Shown: positions 61,616 to 64,000 of the stretch, piece after piece
Position numbering within the stretch: the stretch's first letter is position 1
Layout of the letters: the number at the start of each line of letters is the position of its first letter
Notes under the pieces: model-generated
Databases searched by the model: none
What the model was told of the DNA's origin: nothing
Seen by the model: only the letters and a program-made list of their open reading frames with translations
NCBI GenBank assembly: GCA_049969475.1
Contig: JBMFOU010000012.1
Span: 16,652-80,651, forward strand
Source: UBA2030 sp049969475
Lineage (GTDB): Bacteria; Bacteroidota; Bacteroidia; Bacteroidales; TTA-H9
Length of the DNA: 64,000 nucleotides
Direction: 5' to 3'
Translations under genes and position numbers: made by a program

Positions 61616-62947
61616 TTGGAAAAAAGTAGTAAGTCGTTCATATTCATTTGGATAGCAGGTTTTCTCCTGTTGCTTTATTCTGTAGGAATCGTCCAGGCCC
61701 GGGTCATGCCACTCCATTTTCCGGTTGTAGCAATCACCTTATTTTTTATGCTCTCCGATTTTTTCCTGTGGTGGCGTATTCATCGCGAAATCCATCATGT
61801 AAAGGGAATCTGGCGGTTCATTCTTTTTGCGCTTTTTTGGTTCCCTCTGGCCTTTTATGCAGCGGGATTGCTGGTTGCCGCATTCATCCCTTTTTTAGCC
61901 TGGAAACCTTCGGTTAAAACCTGGTATTTTGCACTCCTGTTGATATTTTACGGCTCTCGCTTCATCCCTTCCTTGCTGCTTTTTATTGAAATGGTGGTTT
62001 CTTCAATTATAGATGTCAGTAGCAAGAGTAAAGAGATAGCAAATGAAAAATCGGAGTCGCGGCGCCGATTTATCACGAATTTGGGAATTGTAGGTGCCGG
62101 ATTTCTGCTAAGTGGTATGCTAGCCGGCATCCTTCGTTGGGCTGGGTCTTTCAGGGTACATAAAGTATTTTTCCCGGTGAAAAGCCTTCCCGCTGCCTTT
62201 AGACACTATCGTATCGTACAAATTTCTGACCTGCATTTGGGAAGTTGGGCTTCGGTGGCCGAACTGGATAGGGCCATATCTCTGGTACTTGAGCAAAAAC
62301 CTGATTTAATTGTATTTACAGGCGACCTGGTAAATTATTCAACGGCCGAAGCTTTTCCCTTCGAAGCTTCGCTCCAACGCCTTCGGGCCCCTGATGGTGT
62401 GCTGGCTGTTTTGGGCAACCACGATTATGGAGGCTACACTCGTTGGCCCTCAGCCTATGCCCGTCGCAAAAATCTCGAGGATCTTAAAAAATTTTACCAT
62501 CGAATAGGTTGGAAGCTTCTTAATAATGAAAATGTTATTATTCGCAAGGAAAATCAGGAAATAGCGGTAGCCGGGGTTGAAAACTGGGGAGCACACAGTC
62601 GTTTCCCCAAGCGGGGTAATATTCAAAAGGCCCTGCAGGGTATTGAGCATGTTCGTGTAAAGATTCTACTATCGCACGATCCAACGCATTGGCAAAATAT
62701 CGTTACCCAACTGGCCCCCGACGTTTTACTCACCCTCTCAGGCCATACGCATGGCATGCAATTGGGCATCGAAACCGCAGGCATTCGGTGGAGTCCGGCT
62801 AAGTACTTTTATAAATATTGGGCCGGATTGTATTCCAATGCCGATGAAACGCAGTATTTATATGTCAACCGGGGTCTAGGCACTATTGGCTACCCGGGCC
62901 GTATTGGTATTTTACCTGAAATCACTCTCATTGAATTAATGGGCTAG
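61616..62947 (+). CDS. Membrane metallophosphoesterase
   Basis: A 443-residue protein with four N-terminal helices (to about 180, including SFIFIWIAGFLLLLYSVGI, MLSDFFLWW, FILFALFWFPLAFYAAGLL) and a C-terminal calcineurin-like domain: QISDLHLGSW, FTGDLVNYS, LGNHDYGGY, LLSHDPTHW and LSGHTHGMQLG carry all metal ligands. The start is TTG 61616; no ATG precedes M31 in frame, and starting there would delete the first helix. Members of this group (YkuE-like) hydrolyse phosphodiesters or UDP-sugars near the membrane; the substrate here is unknown. Confidence 0.87.
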   Translation: MEKSSKSFIFIWIAGFLLLLYSVGIVQARVMPLHFPVVAITLFFMLSDFFLWWRIHREIHHVKGIWRFILFALFWFPLAFYAAGLLVAAFIPFLAWKPSVKTWYFALLLIFYGSRFIPSLLLFIEMVVSSIIDVSSKSKEIANEKSESRRRFITNLGIVGAGFLLSGMLAGILRWAGSFRVHKVFFPVKSLPAAFRHYRIVQISDLHLGSWASVAELDRAISLVLEQKPDLIVFTGDLVNYSTAEAFPFEASLQRLRAPDGVLAVLGNHDYGGYTRWPSAYARRKNLEDLKKFYHRIGWKLLNNENVIIRKENQEIAVAGVENWGAHSRFPKRGNIQKALQGIEHVRVKILLSHDPTHWQNIVTQLAPDVLLTLSGHTHGMQLGIETAGIRWSPAKYFYKYWAGLYSNADETQYLYVNRGLGTIGYPGRIGILPEITLIELMG

Positions 62948-62995
62948 TACTTTCTTTCATTTCAATGAATTTCTTTTCCCTGGATATTCTGCATA

Positions 62996-63032
62996 TAAAA
63001 ATGCCCTCCCGAGCTTGCGTTTCAGGAGGGCA
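62996..63032 (-). terminator. Terminator of the PD40 propeller gene
   Basis: TGCCCTCC and GGAGGGCA form an 8-bp stem with a 15-nt loop. On the minus strand it is followed by TTTTT; on the plus strand no T-run follows. It lies about 95 bp after the stop at 63127. Confidence 0.75.
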
Positions 63033-63126
63033 CTGTTGTGTGGTTGTATATTTTCAATTATCGTAAGTTCAAGGAATAAAAATATTCACGCGTTGCCAGA
63101 TGATATAGAAAATTGATAATCAATAA

Positions 63127-64000
63127 CTACTCCTCAATTTTAAATCTCCAGATTTGGTACTTGCCCTTTTTGGCTCCGCGGTCAGAACTGAAATAAATAA
63201 AGTTGTCTTTGCTCCAGTAAGGAGAAAAGTCGTTGGCTATATTGGTGGTATGCTGGCGGAGGTTTTCGCCATTTATATCAATGGTGTAAATGTCGAAATC
63301 AGGTTTGTTTTTCTTGGTGAGCTGAAAAACCAATTTGGTACCATCGGGGCTCCAGTTGGGGCGGGTAGCATACCCCAAGTCGGGTGTAGTGAGTTGACGG
63401 GGCGAGTCGCCATCAATGGTCATAATCCACAGCGTGCCTACCTCTGCCGTCTTTTGCTTGTTCAGGTCGTATTTGATGAATGCAACCCATTTGCCGTCGG
63501 GCGAAATAGCCGGAAAACTACCTTCACCTAGCATTTTGAGCTCTCCGGTCTGAAGGTTTTTGAGCCAGATCTGATTACGAGTTACCTGAACCAGGTTGTA
63601 CTGTACTGCCTTGTTGTTTTTATCGGTTACCTGAATGAATGAACGTGGAGGTGCTCCTTTTTCAAAGATAATCATCGTGCCATCGTCTGACCACGATGGA
63701 TTGTATTCATTCTCATCGGTATAGGTGACTTGCGTAATAGCTTTGCCTTTTCTGGCATCCACATAATAAATATCGAAATTGTTTTTATCGTAAAACTGGA
63801 ATGCAATTTTACCGGTTGCATCGCAAATGGCCGGAGAGACATTAATACCTGTACCATAAGTCTTTTGAATAGTGGCTCTCGAAAGCACGTTGTCTTTCAT
63901 ATAAATGTTGTAAGAACCATCTTTTTCTCTTACGGTATAAACAAGGTTTTGGCCATTATTTCCCCCGTTGCAGTCGAAGGAGGGGTATTCATTGTCTGTA
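63127..64000 (-). CDS. TolB-like PD40 beta-propeller protein (5' end outside window)
   Basis: The frame is open from the stop at 63127 to the window edge, so the N-terminus lies beyond 64000. The Met at 63900 is internal, since upstream codons continue a propeller blade (DNEYPSFDCNGGNNGQNLVY). Repeated WD40-like PD40 blades are visible: NEYNPSWSDDGTMIIFEKG, FPAISPDGKWVAFIKYD, TRPNWSPDGTKLVFQLTKKN and DFSPYWSKDNFIYFSSDRG. Such C-terminal propellers occur in TolB, in OmpA-PD40 fusions and in secreted peptidases; which applies here cannot be told. Confidence 0.82.
   Translation of the reverse strand, partial: TDNEYPSFDCNGGNNGQNLVYTVREKDGSYNIYMKDNVLSRATIQKTYGTGINVSPAICDATGKIAFQFYDKNNFDIYYVDARKGKAITQVTYTDENEYNPSWSDDGTMIIFEKGAPPRSFIQVTDKNNKAVQYNLVQVTRNQIWLKNLQTGELKMLGEGSFPAISPDGKWVAFIKYDLNKQKTAEVGTLWIMTIDGDSPRQLTTPDLGYATRPNWSPDGTKLVFQLTKKNKPDFDIYTIDINGENLRQHTTNIANDFSPYWSKDNFIYFSSDRGAKKGKYQIWRFKIEE

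Noticed and set aside
1..64000. CRISPR arrays, transposases, integrases, phage genes
   Set aside because: None seen: no regularly spaced repeats and no frame with transposase, recombinase or capsid motifs. The three tRNAs are intact without adjacent att-like repeats.

Overview
The window reads as a chromosome segment of a Bacteroidetes bacterium, most likely of the Bacteroidales/Marinilabiliales type. The evidence is a complete Bat aerotolerance operon, the type IX secretion (T9SS) gene porQ, secreted proteins with T9SS C-terminal sorting domains, the rpmG-DUF4295-ftsY neighbourhood, the DUF1573-yajC-YbbR-coaE cluster, and many promoters with the Bacteroidetes -7 element TAnnTTTG placed 15-95 bp before genes. 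No insertion sequence, prophage, CRISPR array or rRNA was seen. It looks like core chromosome with one specialised respiratory sulfur cassette.

Layout. 1-8290 (minus): moxR, DUF58, an unnamed membrane protein, batA, batB, batC, batD and batE (cut by the window start). 8417-11000: a DUF302 protein, a triple-fasciclin lipoprotein, and tRNA-Arg(TCT). 11088-20759: a secreted GH13 amylase-like enzyme converging on a SNF2 helicase, then a divergent pair (lipoprotein / hutI), a DUF6544-like protein and a GH53 galactanase lipoprotein. 20863-22383: rmuC. 22669-28847: a tight seven-gene minus-strand operon encoding a PsrABC/PhsABC-type molybdopterin reductase, two half-length YeeE/YedE sulfur transporters and two membrane-anchored rhodanese-like proteins. 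29181-33466: rfbC, a CcmF/CcsA-type cytochrome c assembly protein and a flippase. 33571-36584: a secreted beta-propeller-like protein, queE and porQ. 36719-41259: rlmD, aroK, and DUF1573-yajC-YbbR-coaE. 41315-45077: an M14 carboxypeptidase with CUB and T9SS domains, dapA and a DUF6913-like gene. 45174-54767: a PhnP-like hydrolase, a very basic membrane protein, a TPR hybrid histidine kinase, LpxL- and PlsC-type acyltransferases, a Gre factor, a DUF5063 protein and a fused glycosyltransferase. 54804-57123: an exonuclease, rpmG, DUF4295 and ftsY. 57216-64000: a 1261-residue LamG/Ig-like T9SS cargo protein, tRNA-Pro(TGG), tRNA-Ser(GCT), a metallophosphoesterase and the end of a TolB-like PD40 propeller protein.

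The most interesting feature is the sulfur operon. Its last two genes encode N-terminally anchored rhodanese-like proteins that end in the identical peptide HHGAAEGGC, after a similar Lys/Pro-rich linker. Seven of the nine codons differ synonymously between the two genes, so the peptide itself is being kept. One copy retains the rhodanese Cys in its loop and the other has Ala there. The terminal Gly-Gly-Cys resembles in design the sulfur-carrying GGCGG arm of SoxY. I infer a membrane-tethered sulfur relay between the Psr reductase and the YeeE/YedE pores.

Promoter positions were used to choose between alternative start codons for several genes, and most operons end in recognisable intrinsic terminators. 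Functions are assigned from sequence motifs read by eye; no database search was run.
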